Origin: Piscinibacter caeni
Lineage (GTDB): Bacteria; Pseudomonadota; Gammaproteobacteria; Burkholderiales; Burkholderiaceae_C
Assembly: GCA_003265685.1 (NCBI GenBank)
Contig: KZ836127.1
Location: forward strand, 1-35,177
Length of the DNA: 35,177 bases
Direction: 5' to 3'
Below the pieces are notes generated by a model, which saw only the letters and a list, made by a program, of their open reading frames with translations, had not been told where the DNA came from and searched no databases. The position numbers and the translations under genes are program-made. How positions within the stretch are numbered: position 1 is the first letter of the stretch; each line of letters opens with the position of its first letter. Shown piece by piece: positions 1 through 6,970 of this stretch.

Positions 1-470
1 GCCGGGCGCACGCAGTGCAGGATCATGCCGCGGATGCGCCGCTCGGCCGGGTGGTAGTAGCCGTCGGTGTGCCACTGGATCGCCCGGTCGGTGTAGGGGA
101 TGTAGGCGCCGGCCGGGCCGGCCCCGGCGCGCACCGTGATCGGCGAGATGCCGTCCTCGTCGGCCAGCCAGTTGGCGTCCAGCCGCTCGAGGCCGAGCTG
201 GCGCCCGAGCGCGCGCGGGAGCGCCGCATCGGCCGGATCGGCCGGCCCGGGCGCTGCGCGGTAGACGGCCATGTTGAAGCGCGCGCAGCGCTCACGCAGC
301 GCCTGCCGTTCGCCCTCGGTCAGCGCGAACGGATCGCGCACCTCCACCATCAGCGCAGCGGCATCGCGCGGCGCGTCGGCCATCTTGGCCGCGCGCCAGG
401 CGCGGTAAGCCCGCTCGTCGTCAGGATCGAACGGGGCTTGTCGAAGCGGCGCCGCGGCGCAGGCCTGCAT
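1..470 (-). CDS. TauD/TfdA-like Fe(II)/2-oxoglutarate dioxygenase, partial (C-terminus beyond window start)
   Basis: The minus-strand reading frame opens with ATG at 470 and stays open to base 1, giving about 156 residues of an unfinished protein. Residues 132-141 read IQWHTDGYYH, the HxD iron-binding pair (His134, Asp136) of the TauD/TfdA and gamma-butyrobetaine dioxygenase fold; the distal His and the 2-oxoglutarate-binding Arg would lie outside the window. A GGAGAG ribosome site sits just upstream, and the gap to the previous gene is only 2 bases, so it is the last visible gene of the minus-strand operon that starts at 2273. The family oxidises small organic substrates such as taurine, which would suit an organosulfur compound here, but the substrate cannot be read from the sequence. 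The family call is fairly secure from the motif; the role is inference. Confidence 0.75.
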   Translation of the reverse strand, partial: MQACAAAPLRQAPFDPDDERAYRAWRAAKMADAPRDAAALMVEVRDPFALTEGERQALRERCARFNMAVYRAAPGPADPADAALPRALGRQLGLERLDANWLADEDGISPITVRAGAGPAGAYIPYTDRAIQWHTDGYYHPAERRIRGMILHCVRP

Positions 471-472
471 GG

Positions 473-1087
473 CTACTCTCCGCCCATCGTCTCGCGCCGC
501 GCGCGCCGCGGCTCGCTGGAGAACACGCCGTCCATGGCCCGCTGCAGCAGGCCGACGGCCTCGGGCACCTCGGCGGCCATCACCTGGTCGAGCACCCAGC
601 GCCGGTCCTTCTCGGGCACCAGCGCCTCGAGGCGGTGGCCGAGATAGCGCGTGAAGGCGAAGTCCGGCCCATCGCGCTCGCCCCAGCCGAACTCGGCGTA
701 GTGCCCCGAGAGCACGTTGAACTGCTCGACGAAGCGATCGGCGTAGCTCGCGCCGCCGGCCAGCGGGCCGAGCAGGTCGGACTCGTTCTCGTCGAGGATC
801 TCCGAGGCACGCAGCACCATCGCGGTGGTGAAGGGCGTGCGGCCTTCCGCGCCCAGCCGCGCATGGGCGATGCGGTCGGCCCCAGCGAGCAGGAACACGA
901 GCAGCTCGCGCAGCACGCCGAAGTAGGCTGCGCCCGCGTCGATGTCGAAGCCCGCCTCGCGCAGCCGCCTGATGGCATGCGTGGCCACGCGCCAGGCGAT
1001 GAACGCGATCGCGCTGCCGGTCTGCGCCGGGTTCTTGGCCTGTTCGGGCTTGAACCAGTGGGCCTTCAGGCGTGGGGGCGTGGCCAT
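473..1087 (-). CDS. Uncharacterised 204-aa helical protein of the dsr-divergent operon
   Basis: This 204-residue protein begins MATPPRLKAHWF. An in-frame extension to 1198 exists, but it would overlap the DsrC-like gene by about 100 bases and has low-complexity composition, so the ATG at 1087 is preferred; it lies 8 bases after the preceding stop. The sequence is rich in Ala, Leu, Glu and Arg and looks all-helical and soluble, with no signal peptide, membrane segment or cysteine pair. Its C-terminal tail is strongly charged (SSEPRRARRETMGGE). I do not recognise a family. Its place between a DsrC-like protein and a dioxygenase in a tight operon suggests a part in the same sulfur-linked pathway. 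It is almost certainly a real gene because of the operon packing and consistent GC-rich third positions. Confidence 0.7.
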   Translation of the reverse strand: MATPPRLKAHWFKPEQAKNPAQTGSAIAFIAWRVATHAIRRLREAGFDIDAGAAYFGVLRELLVFLLAGADRIAHARLGAEGRTPFTTAMVLRASEILDENESDLLGPLAGGASYADRFVEQFNVLSGHYAEFGWGERDGPDFAFTRYLGHRLEALVPEKDRRWVLDQVMAAEVPEAVGLLQRAMDGVFSSEPRRARRETMGGE

Positions 1088-1095
1088 CGTTCTGC

Positions 1096-1425
1096 TCAGT
1101 ACCCGCCTTTGCCCAGCGGCTGCGGCAGGCCGGCCACCTTGGCCGCCTGCTTGGCCGGGCCGAGCGGGAACAGGTCGTAGAGCGACTTGCTGTCGCAACC
1201 GGGCAGGACGTCCGCCAGGCCCTTGAGCATGTTGCGGAAGTTGGGCGTGTGGCCGTGCTCGCGGTACTCGTCGCGCAGGTAGTGGATGACCTTCCAGTGC
1301 GCGTCGCTCAGCGTGAGGTTCTCGGCGGCGGCAATCACCGGCACCACCTCGTCGCTGAAGTCCGCCTCCAGCAGGTAACCCTGCTCGTCGGTCTCGAGTT
1401 CGCGGCCGTCGACGGTGTAGCTCAT
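1096..1425 (-). CDS. DsrC/TusE-family paralogue lacking the C-terminal cysteines (RspA-like)
   Basis: The 109-residue protein is full length for the DsrC/TusE/RspA family and aligns end to end with the dsrC product in this window: DxxGYL near the N-terminus, a central HWKVIHYLRDEY helix, and LFPLGPAKQAAKVAGLP near the C-terminus. DsrC works as a persulfide or trisulfide carrier through two cysteines in its C-terminal arm. Here the first is Ala95 and the second falls at Lys106 in the tail LGKGGY, so it cannot carry sulfur in that way. Its single Cys lies in a loop (LPGCDSK). Family members without these cysteines have been called RspA (regulatory sulfur-related protein). An AGGAGAG ribosome site precedes ATG 1425, and the Cas6-like gene ends 19 bases upstream. 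A regulatory or scaffold role is inference. Confidence 0.88.
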   Translation of the reverse strand: MSYTVDGRELETDEQGYLLEADFSDEVVPVIAAAENLTLSDAHWKVIHYLRDEYREHGHTPNFRNMLKGLADVLPGCDSKSLYDLFPLGPAKQAAKVAGLPQPLGKGGY

Positions 1426-1444
1426 CCCTTCGTCTCTCCTGTGG

Positions 1445-2056
1445 TCATTCGATCTCGCCCACCGCCGCGGCCGACTTGTGCGGCACGAACACGCCGCAGC
1501 CCATCAGGCGGTGCGCGCCCAGGCCATGTTCGAGCACGCGCAGCGCTGCCGCCTCGCGCAGGCCATGCAGCATCAGGCTGTAGCCCTGCAGCGTGTGATC
1601 GGGCCCGCGCAGACGCTGTGCACGGCCGCAGACCCGCTGGCAGCGCACCTCCAGCCGCGCCAGCTCGTCGCCCATGGCGGCCAGGAAGCCCACTTCGTCA
1701 GCCGCGCCGGCGTCCACGAAGTGGGCGTACAGCGTCGTGTGCGGCAACAGCTCGCGCTGCTGCGGCGTACCGAGATGCACCGCGCAGCCGGCCACGTCCA
1801 GCGTGCGGCCGGCCAGCGCCTGCGCCGCGTCGGCCGCGCCGCGCGCCACGCGCAGCACCAGCCGCGCACGCGCCGACAGCAGCGCCGGCTCGCCCGTGCC
1901 GGGCACCAGCCGGACGGGATGCACCGCGGCCAGCGGATCGTCGGCGAGCCCCGGCAGCGCCTCGGTGAGCGCCTGCGCGAGCGCCCAGCGGTGGTCGCGC
2001 GGCAGCGTGCGGCCGTGCAGCGGGAACACGAGGTCGACCATGGCCGCGTCCGTCAC
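1445..2056 (-). CDS. Cas6/RAMP-like protein (type I-MYXAN Cas6/Cmx6-like), no CRISPR array nearby
   Basis: The predicted protein has 203 residues from a GTG at 2056, chosen because AGGGAG lies 9 bases upstream and the GTG abuts the stop of the previous gene; the ATG at 2041 is an alternative. The N-terminus (VDLVFPLHGRTLPRDHRWAL) and the glycine-rich C-terminal segment HRLMGCGVFVPHKSA resemble Cas6-type RAMP proteins, in particular the Cmx6 group as I recall it. Cas6 proteins are two ferredoxin-like folds that bind and usually cut CRISPR repeat RNA. No repeats, spacers or other cas genes are present here. It sits in an operon with a DsrC-like protein beside dsr, so an RNA-related or wholly different job is more likely. 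The family resemblance is moderately secure; function is unknown. Confidence 0.68.
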   Translation of the reverse strand: MTDAAMVDLVFPLHGRTLPRDHRWALAQALTEALPGLADDPLAAVHPVRLVPGTGEPALLSARARLVLRVARGAADAAQALAGRTLDVAGCAVHLGTPQQRELLPHTTLYAHFVDAGAADEVGFLAAMGDELARLEVRCQRVCGRAQRLRGPDHTLQGYSLMLHGLREAAALRVLEHGLGAHRLMGCGVFVPHKSAAAVGEIE

Positions 2057-2057
2057 C

Positions 2058-2273
2058 TCAGCCGACTCCCTGCGAACGCGCCCAGCGCAGCAGCGCCTCG
2101 CCCCATTCGGCGGCGGTCTGCGCATCGACCTCGAACACCGTGAAGCGGCTCTTCTCGCGGATGCGCGTGCGCAGCAGGCTCATGCCGCCGGCGTCGTGGT
2201 CGAACTGCTGCAGCTCGATCTCCTGGCCGCCCAGGGGCACGCGCAGCTTCGCGAGCGGGGTCACGCGGGGCAT
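2058..2273 (-). CDS. Small conserved-looking 71-aa protein, first gene of the dsr-divergent operon
   Basis: This 71-residue soluble protein begins MPRVTPLAKLRVPLGGQEIE, has a core reading GGMSLLRTRIREKSRFTVFE, and ends in an amphipathic helix (AAEWGEALLRWARSQ). It has no cysteine and no signal peptide. The pattern of short beta-strands followed by a helix looks like a single alpha/beta domain. AGGAGAA precedes the ATG. Its TGA is followed after one base by the GTG of the Cas6-like gene, so the two are translationally linked. I do not recognise a named family. It is the promoter-proximal gene of the minus-strand operon and shares its upstream region with dsrA. Confidence 0.65.
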   Translation of the reverse strand: MPRVTPLAKLRVPLGGQEIELQQFDHDAGGMSLLRTRIREKSRFTVFEVDAQTAAEWGEALLRWARSQGVG

Positions 2274-2310
2274 CCGGTTCTCCTGATGCCCGGCATTGGG
2301 CGCGGGCCGG

Positions 2311-2339
2311 TGGCGCAGCGTCTATCACCGCGTCGGGTA
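2311..2339 (-). promoter_or_regulatory. Promoter block of the minus-strand operon shared with the soe promoter
   Basis: Read on the minus strand from 2339, the sequence runs TACCCGACGCGGTG and then ATAGACGCTGC. Upstream of soeA, from 17867 on the plus strand, it runs TACCCGTCCCGGTA and then ATAGACGCTGC. Over these 25 bases 22 are identical, including an exact 11-base run outside the inverted repeat. In both cases the block lies downstream of a second operator 23-24 bp away and points toward the gene. The GATAGA/AATAGA part may be a -10-like element with no good -35, as expected of an activator-dependent promoter. Transcription would start about 40 bases before the ATG at 2273. Confidence 0.55.
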
Positions 2340-2363
2340 AGCGCCGGATAACCCTTTCGGGTA
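2326..2363. promoter_or_regulatory. Tandem TACC-N6-GGTA operator-like inverted repeats in the dsrA divergent promoter
   Basis: Two 14-base sites are seen, CACCGCGTCGGGTA at 2326-2339 and AACCCTTTCGGGTA at 2350-2363, centre to centre 24 bp. Each matches TACC-N6-GGTA at 7 of 8 fixed positions. Both half-sites carry the exact run TCGGGTA. The same pair arrangement, with perfect matches, occurs upstream of soeA. The sites lie between divergent genes, so they could act on dsrA (about 80-115 bp upstream of its ATG) and on the minus-strand operon. The TAC...GTA form recalls NarL/FixJ-family operators (NarL consensus TACYYMT, inverted), although the spacing here is shorter. The binding protein is inferred to be the NarL-type regulator at 15829-16527. 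Confidence 0.6.
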
Positions 2364-2441
2364 GTGCGTCGCACCCAACCGGAGTGATGGCGGGCGCCGG
2401 GAGCGCTCCCTAGGATGCTTTCACCCCAAGGAGACACGACC

Positions 2442-3737
2442 ATGGCCAAGAAGATGCACGAGACGCCGATGCTCGACGAGCTCGAGAGCGGACCCTGGCC
2501 CAGCTTCGTCACCGGCCTGAAGCGGCTGGCGAAGGAGAAGGACTACATGGTCGACCTGATGGGCCAGCTGGAGACCTCCTACCGCACCAAGAGGGGCTAC
2601 TGGAAGGGCGGCACGGTCGGCGTGTTCGGCTACGGCGGCGGCGTGATCCCGCGCTTCACCGAGCTGAAGGACGCGAACGACAAGCCGATGTTTCCCGACG
2701 CGGCCGAGTTCCACACCCTGCGCGTGCAGCCGCCGGCCGGCATGCACTACAACACCGAGGTGCTGCGCAAGATGTGCGACATCTGGGAGAAGCACGGCTC
2801 GGGCCTGATCGCCTTCCACGGCCAGAGCGGCGACATCATGTTCCAGGGCGCCAAGACCGACAAGGTGCAGGACGCCTTCGACGAGCTCAACGAGCTCGGC
2901 TTCGACCTCGGCGGCGCCGGCCCCGCGGTGCGCACCTCGATGAGCTGCGTCGGCGCGGCACGCTGCGAGCAGAGCTGCTACGACGAGGCCAAGGCGCACC
3001 GCCAGGTGATCAACACCTTCCTCGACGACATCCACCGCCCCGCCCTGCCCTACAAGTTCAAGTTCAAGTTCAGCGGCTGCCCGAACGACTGCATGAACTC
3101 GATCCAGCGCTCCGACATGGCCGTGATCGGCACCTGGCGCGACAACATGCGCAGCGACGAGGAACTGGCGCGCAAGTGGTTCGACGTGCACGGCATGAAC
3201 GAGCTGGTCAACAACGTGATCTCGCGTTGCCCGACCAAGACCATCATGCTCAAGGAGGTGAAGGACGTGGCCACCGGCCCGACCATCACCAGCGTGAAGA
3301 TCAGCGACAGCCACGCGCTCGAGATCGACAACAGCAACTGCGTGCGCTGCATGCACTGCATCAACGTGATGACCGGCGCGCTGGCGCACGGCACGGACAC
3401 CGGCGCGACCATCCTGATCGGCGGCAAGCGCACGCTGAAGATCGGCGACCTGATGGGCACCGTGGTCGTGCCCTTCCTGCCGCTGAAGACCGAGGAGGAC
3501 TACGAGGCCCTGGTCGAGCTCGGCCAGAAGGTGATCGACTTCTTCGCCGAGAACGCGCTCGAGCACGAGCGCACCGGCGAGATGATCGAGCGCATCGGCC
3601 TGGTGAACTTCCTCGAGGGCGTGGGCATCGACATCGACCCCAACATGGTCGCCACGCCCCGTACCAACCCCTATGTGCGCACCGACGGCTGGGACGACGA
3701 AGTCGCGCGCATCAACGCCAAGAAGGCCGCGGCCTGA
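2442..3737 (+). CDS. dsrA: Reverse dissimilatory sulfite reductase subunit alpha (DsrA)
   Basis: DsrA pairs with DsrB in the cytoplasmic alpha2-beta2 sirohaem enzyme that, in sulfur oxidisers, oxidises DsrC-bound sulfur to sulfite. The protein has 431 residues, usual for the family. The sirohaem/[4Fe-4S] region shows SCVGAARCEQSC (Cys169, Cys175) and SGCPNDC (Cys213, Cys217); the ferredoxin domain shows CVRCMHC (Cys300, 303, 306). The ATG at 2442 is chosen over an upstream in-frame start at 2415 because AAGGAGA sits 7 bases before it. dsrB follows after 10 bases. That it runs in the oxidative direction is inferred from the neighbouring dsrEFH and dsrL plus soe and sqr genes. Confidence 0.97.
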   Translation: MAKKMHETPMLDELESGPWPSFVTGLKRLAKEKDYMVDLMGQLETSYRTKRGYWKGGTVGVFGYGGGVIPRFTELKDANDKPMFPDAAEFHTLRVQPPAGMHYNTEVLRKMCDIWEKHGSGLIAFHGQSGDIMFQGAKTDKVQDAFDELNELGFDLGGAGPAVRTSMSCVGAARCEQSCYDEAKAHRQVINTFLDDIHRPALPYKFKFKFSGCPNDCMNSIQRSDMAVIGTWRDNMRSDEELARKWFDVHGMNELVNNVISRCPTKTIMLKEVKDVATGPTITSVKISDSHALEIDNSNCVRCMHCINVMTGALAHGTDTGATILIGGKRTLKIGDLMGTVVVPFLPLKTEEDYEALVELGQKVIDFFAENALEHERTGEMIERIGLVNFLEGVGIDIDPNMVATPRTNPYVRTDGWDDEVARINAKKAAA

Positions 3738-3747
3738 GGAGCAAGAG

Positions 3748-4818
3748 ATGGCCCAGATGCGCACCCCGATCGAGAGCGGCGTTCCCGACAACCGCCCCTT
3801 CCTGCACCCGGCGCTGCTGAAGAACTACGGCAACTGGCGCTACCACGACCGGCCGCGGCCCGGCGTGCTGCACCACGTGGCGCACGGCGGTGACGAGGTG
3901 TGGAGCGTGCGCGCCGGCACGCAGCGGCAGATGGACGTGCACACCATCCGCATGCTCTGCGACATCGCCGACCGCTATGCCGAAGGCCATGTGCGCTTCA
4001 CGATCCGCAGCAACATCGAGTTCATGGTCAGCGACCCGGCCAAGGTCGAGCCGCTGGTCGAGGCGCTGACGAAGGCCGGCTTCCCGGTCGGCGGCACCGG
4101 CAACTCGGTCTCGATGATCGCCCACACGCAGGGCTGGCTGCACTGCGACATCCCGGGCACCGACGCCTCGGGCGCAGTGAAGGCGCTGATGGACGAGCTC
4201 TACACCGAGTTCATCCGCGAGGACATGCCCAACCGCGTGCACCTGTCGACCAGCTGCTGCGAGATCAACTGCGGCGGCCAGGCCGACATCGCGATCATCG
4301 TGCAGCACACCAAGCCGCCGAAGATCAACCACGACCTGGTGGCCAACGTCTGCGAGCGACCGGCGGTCGTCGCACGTTGCCCGGTGGCGGCGATCCGGCC
4401 GGCGCTGGTCAACGGCAAGCCCTCGCTGGAAGTGGACGAGAAGAAGTGCATCTGCTGCGGCGCCTGCTACCCCCCGTGCCCGCCGATGCAGATCAACGAC
4501 CCCGAGCATTCGAAGCTGGCGATCTGGGTCGGTGGCAAGAACTCCAATGCCCGCGGCAAGCCGACCTTCATGAAGATGGTCGCCAGCGGCCTGCCCAACA
4601 ACCCGCCGCGCTGGCCCGAGGTGTCGGCCATCGTCAAGAAGATCCTCTACACCTACAAGCAGGACGCCCGCTCCTGGGAGCGTGTGTCCGACTGGGTCGA
4701 GCGCATCGGCTGGCCGCGCTTCTTCGAGAAGTGCGACCTGCCCTTCACCAAGTACCTGATCGACGACTGGCGCGGTTCGCGGGCGAACCTGAACGCGTCG
4801 ACCCACATCCGCTTCTGA
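3748..4818 (+). CDS. dsrB: Reverse dissimilatory sulfite reductase subunit beta (DsrB)
   Basis: This 356-residue subunit carries the functional sirohaem site of DsrAB. The motif TSCCEINCGGQ (Cys170, Cys171, Cys175) and the downstream RCPVAAIRP (Cys211) belong to the cofactor region, and KCICCGACYPPCPP (Cys234, 237, 240, 244) is the [4Fe-4S] ferredoxin insert. GAGGAG directly after the dsrA stop serves as the ribosome site for the ATG at 3748; an in-frame start inside dsrA is ignored. The gene lies in the usual order dsrA-dsrB-dsrE. Residue pattern and length are typical, and nothing suggests a defect. Confidence 0.97.
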   Translation: MAQMRTPIESGVPDNRPFLHPALLKNYGNWRYHDRPRPGVLHHVAHGGDEVWSVRAGTQRQMDVHTIRMLCDIADRYAEGHVRFTIRSNIEFMVSDPAKVEPLVEALTKAGFPVGGTGNSVSMIAHTQGWLHCDIPGTDASGAVKALMDELYTEFIREDMPNRVHLSTSCCEINCGGQADIAIIVQHTKPPKINHDLVANVCERPAVVARCPVAAIRPALVNGKPSLEVDEKKCICCGACYPPCPPMQINDPEHSKLAIWVGGKNSNARGKPTFMKMVASGLPNNPPRWPEVSAIVKKILYTYKQDARSWERVSDWVERIGWPRFFEKCDLPFTKYLIDDWRGSRANLNASTHIRF

Positions 4819-4828
4819 GGACGGCACG

Positions 4829-5188
4829 ATGAAGTTCGGCATCCTCGTCAGCGAGGGCCCCTACACGCACCAGGCGAGCGACAGCGCGTACCAGTTTTGC
4901 GCTGCCGCGCTCGCCAAGGGCCATCAGATCCACCGCGTCTTCTTCTATCACGACGGGGTCTACAACGCGACCAAGCTCACCGAGCCGCCGCAGGACGACC
5001 GCCACGTCGTCAACCGCTGGTCGGCACTGAAGGAGCAGCACGGCGTGGACCTGGTGGTCTGTGTCGCCGCGGCACTGCGGCGCGGCATCAAGGACGAGGT
5101 GCTGGCGCCGGGTTTCCGCATCAGCGGGCTCGGCCAGCTGGTCGACAGCGGCATCAAGGCCGACCGTCTCGTGACCTTCGGGGACTGA
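4829..5188 (+). CDS. dsrE: Sulfur-carrier protein DsrE (TusD-like)
   Basis: DsrE is the active sulfurtransferase subunit of the DsrE2F2H2 hexamer, which receives sulfane sulfur and hands it to DsrC; dsrEFH is a marker for the oxidative type of dsr cluster. The 119-residue protein has the DsrE/TusD alpha/beta fold and keeps the family's active cysteine at position 78 (VDLVVCVAAALRRGI), the same number as in the well-studied Allochromatium protein. A TGAGGA stretch overlapping the dsrB stop acts as ribosome site, 10 bases from dsrB. dsrF begins 3 bases after the stop. Confidence 0.95.
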   Translation: MKFGILVSEGPYTHQASDSAYQFCAAALAKGHQIHRVFFYHDGVYNATKLTEPPQDDRHVVNRWSALKEQHGVDLVVCVAAALRRGIKDEVLAPGFRISGLGQLVDSGIKADRLVTFGD

Positions 5189-5191
5189 GCC

Positions 5192-5548
5192 ATGAAGAAG
5201 TTCATGTTCGTCAACCGCAAGGCGCCCTACGGCACGATCTACGCGCTCGAGAGCCTGGAGGTGGTGCTGATCGCCGCCACCTTCGACCAGGACGTGAGCC
5301 TGGTCTTCCTCGACGACGGCGTGTACGAGCTGGTCAAGGGCCAGGAGACCGCCGGCATCGGCATCAAGAACCACTCCAAGACCTACCGCGCGCTGGACGG
5401 CTACGACGTCGAGAAGCTCTACGTCGAGCGCGAGTCGATGCAGGCGCGCGGCCTGAGCGAGGACGACCTGATCGTCGACGTCGAGGTGCTGTCGTCTGCC
5501 GAGATGGCGGCCTTGATGGCCGAGCAGGACGTGGTGTTGAGTTTCTGA
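5192..5548 (+). CDS. dsrF: Sulfur-relay protein DsrF (TusC-like)
   Basis: The 118-residue protein is the TusC-type partner in the DsrEFH heterohexamer. It begins MKKFMFVNRKAPYGTIYALE, followed by a hydrophobic strand and FLDDGVYELVKGQ, typical of the family. It has no cysteine, so it would be a structural rather than a sulfur-bearing subunit. It is 3 bases downstream of dsrE and 7 bases upstream of dsrH, and translation is likely coupled. Confidence 0.93.
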   Translation: MKKFMFVNRKAPYGTIYALESLEVVLIAATFDQDVSLVFLDDGVYELVKGQETAGIGIKNHSKTYRALDGYDVEKLYVERESMQARGLSEDDLIVDVEVLSSAEMAALMAEQDVVLSF

Positions 5549-5555
5549 GGGCCCC

Positions 5556-5855
5556 ATGCTGCACATCGTCAACAAGTCGCACCGCCAGACCAGCTCGCTG
5601 CAAAGCTGCCTGCGCCTCGCGCAGGACGGCCACGCGCTGCTGCTGACCGAAGACGCCGTCTACGCCGCCACGCGCGGCGGCGCCACCTCGGCCGGCCTGG
5701 CCGAGGCCCTTCAGCGGCTGAAGGTCTACGTGCTGAAACCCGACCTCGACGCACGCGGCGTCGCCGGCTCCCTGGTCGACGGCGTCACCGCCGTCGACTA
5801 CGCCGGCTTCGTCGACCTCGTCGCCGAGCACCCGAACAACCAGACCTGGCTCTGA
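5556..5855 (+). CDS. dsrH: Sulfur-relay protein DsrH (TusB-like)
   Basis: At 99 residues this matches the short TusB/DsrH family. It starts MLHIVNKSHRQTSSLQSCLR; Cys18 is near the position of the DsrH cysteine that can be persulfurated in Allochromatium. A second segment LLLTEDAVYAA is the family's hydrophobic strand and loop. It completes the DsrEFH complex and is followed by dsrC after 18 bases. The family and order are clear, though sequence conservation within TusB is low. Confidence 0.92.
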   Translation: MLHIVNKSHRQTSSLQSCLRLAQDGHALLLTEDAVYAATRGGATSAGLAEALQRLKVYVLKPDLDARGVAGSLVDGVTAVDYAGFVDLVAEHPNNQTWL

Positions 5856-5873
5856 TTCCCCAAGGAGAACGCC

Positions 5874-6206
5874 ATGCCCATCGAAGCCGCCGGCAAGACC
5901 TACGAAACCGACGAGGAGGGCTACCTGGTCAACCTCGCCGAATGGAACGAGGACGTGGCCAACGTCATCGCCAAGAGCGAGAACGTCGAGATGACGCCGA
6001 GCCACTGGGAAGTCGTGAACTTCCTGCGCGACTACTACAACGAGTACCAGATCGCCCCGGCGGTGCGCGTGCTGACCAAGGCGATCGGCAAGCAGCTCGG
6101 GCCGGACAAGGGCAACAGCAAGTACCTCTACGAGCTGTTCCCCTACGGCCCGGCCAAGCAGGCCTGCAAGATCGCCGGCCTGCCCAAGCCCACGGGTTGC
6201 GTCTGA
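5874..6206 (+). CDS. dsrC: Sulfur carrier DsrC with both redox cysteines
   Basis: DsrC is the mobile carrier that delivers sulfur to DsrAB and links it to the DsrMKJOP membrane complex through a trisulfide or disulfide in its C-terminal arm. The 110-residue protein ends QACKIAGLPKPTGCV, so both cysteines are present, Cys98 and the penultimate Cys109, eleven residues apart as in characterised DsrC. The core helix reads HWEVVNFLRDYYNEY. An optimal AAGGAGA ribosome site (5862-5868) suggests strong translation, fitting the high abundance reported for DsrC. It is the only one of the three DsrC-family proteins in this window able to do the carrier chemistry. Confidence 0.97.
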   Translation: MPIEAAGKTYETDEEGYLVNLAEWNEDVANVIAKSENVEMTPSHWEVVNFLRDYYNEYQIAPAVRVLTKAIGKQLGPDKGNSKYLYELFPYGPAKQACKIAGLPKPTGCV

Positions 6207-6237
6207 CCGGCCGGCACGGAGCGCGGAGGCGGTTCGC

Positions 6238-6966
6238 ATGTCGGCTCTCACCATCGCCTACGCGCTGCTGTTCTACGCCGCAGCGGCCGTGCTGGTGGTC
6301 GGCCTGGCGCTGCGCATCCGCCTGTACCTGCGCGCCCCGGCGCCGCTGAAGATCCCCACCACGCCGGCGCCGACCACGGGCACCGGCGTGGCCTTGCGCA
6401 TGGCGCGCGAGGTGCTCTGGTTCGAGAGCCTGTTCAAGTCGAACAAGTGGACCTGGGCCTTCGGCTGGCTGTTCCACGCCGCGCTGCTGCTGGTGCTGCT
6501 GCGCCATGTGCGCTACTTCCAGGAGCCGGTGTGGGGCGCGATCGTCTTCGTGCAGCTCTTCGGCACCTATGCCGGCTTCGCGATGGCCGCGGGCCTGGCC
6601 GGGCTCTGGGCGCGGCGTTTCCTGGTCGACCGCGTGCGCTACATCTCCACGCCGTCGGACCACCTGCACCTGGCGCTGCTGCTGGCCATCGCCGGCTCGG
6701 GCCTGCTGATGCGCTTCGTCGCCCACACCGACATCGTCGCGCTCAAGGCCTTCACGCTCGGCCTGCTGCGCTTCGACTGGCAGCCGCTGCCGGCCGATCC
6801 GCTGCTGCTGCTGCACCTCACGCTCGTCGCGCTGCTGATGATCGTGTTCCCGATCAGCAAGCTGCTGCACGCGCCCGGCCTGTTCTTCAGCCCGACGCGC
6901 TACCAGGTCGACAACCCGCGCGAGGCGCGCCACGTGGCCGCCTGGGCCGCGGCCCTCGAGAAGTGA
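6238..6966 (+). CDS. dsrM: DsrM, cytochrome b subunit of the DsrMKJOP membrane complex
   Basis: DsrM is a NarI-like membrane subunit that binds haem b and exchanges electrons with quinone. The 242-residue product shows about five to six hydrophobic helices: residues 3-26, around 75-90, 102-121, 140-160 and 195-215. Histidines within or at the ends of helices (WLFHAALLL, HLHLALLL, LLHLTLV) are candidate haem ligands. GGAGG lies 8 bases before the ATG. It is separated from dsrC by 31 bases and runs into dsrK after 4 bases. Length is shorter than DsrM of some sulfate reducers but usual for sulfur oxidisers. Confidence 0.93.
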   Translation: MSALTIAYALLFYAAAAVLVVGLALRIRLYLRAPAPLKIPTTPAPTTGTGVALRMAREVLWFESLFKSNKWTWAFGWLFHAALLLVLLRHVRYFQEPVWGAIVFVQLFGTYAGFAMAAGLAGLWARRFLVDRVRYISTPSDHLHLALLLAIAGSGLLMRFVAHTDIVALKAFTLGLLRFDWQPLPADPLLLLHLTLVALLMIVFPISKLLHAPGLFFSPTRYQVDNPREARHVAAWAAALEK

Positions 6967-6970
6967 CGCG

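Noticed and set aside
2411-2416. TAGGAT as a -10 for dsrA
   Set aside because: Well placed before the ribosome site, but there is no recognisable -35 (TGGCGG region) and a six-base match is weak; not listed as a promoter.
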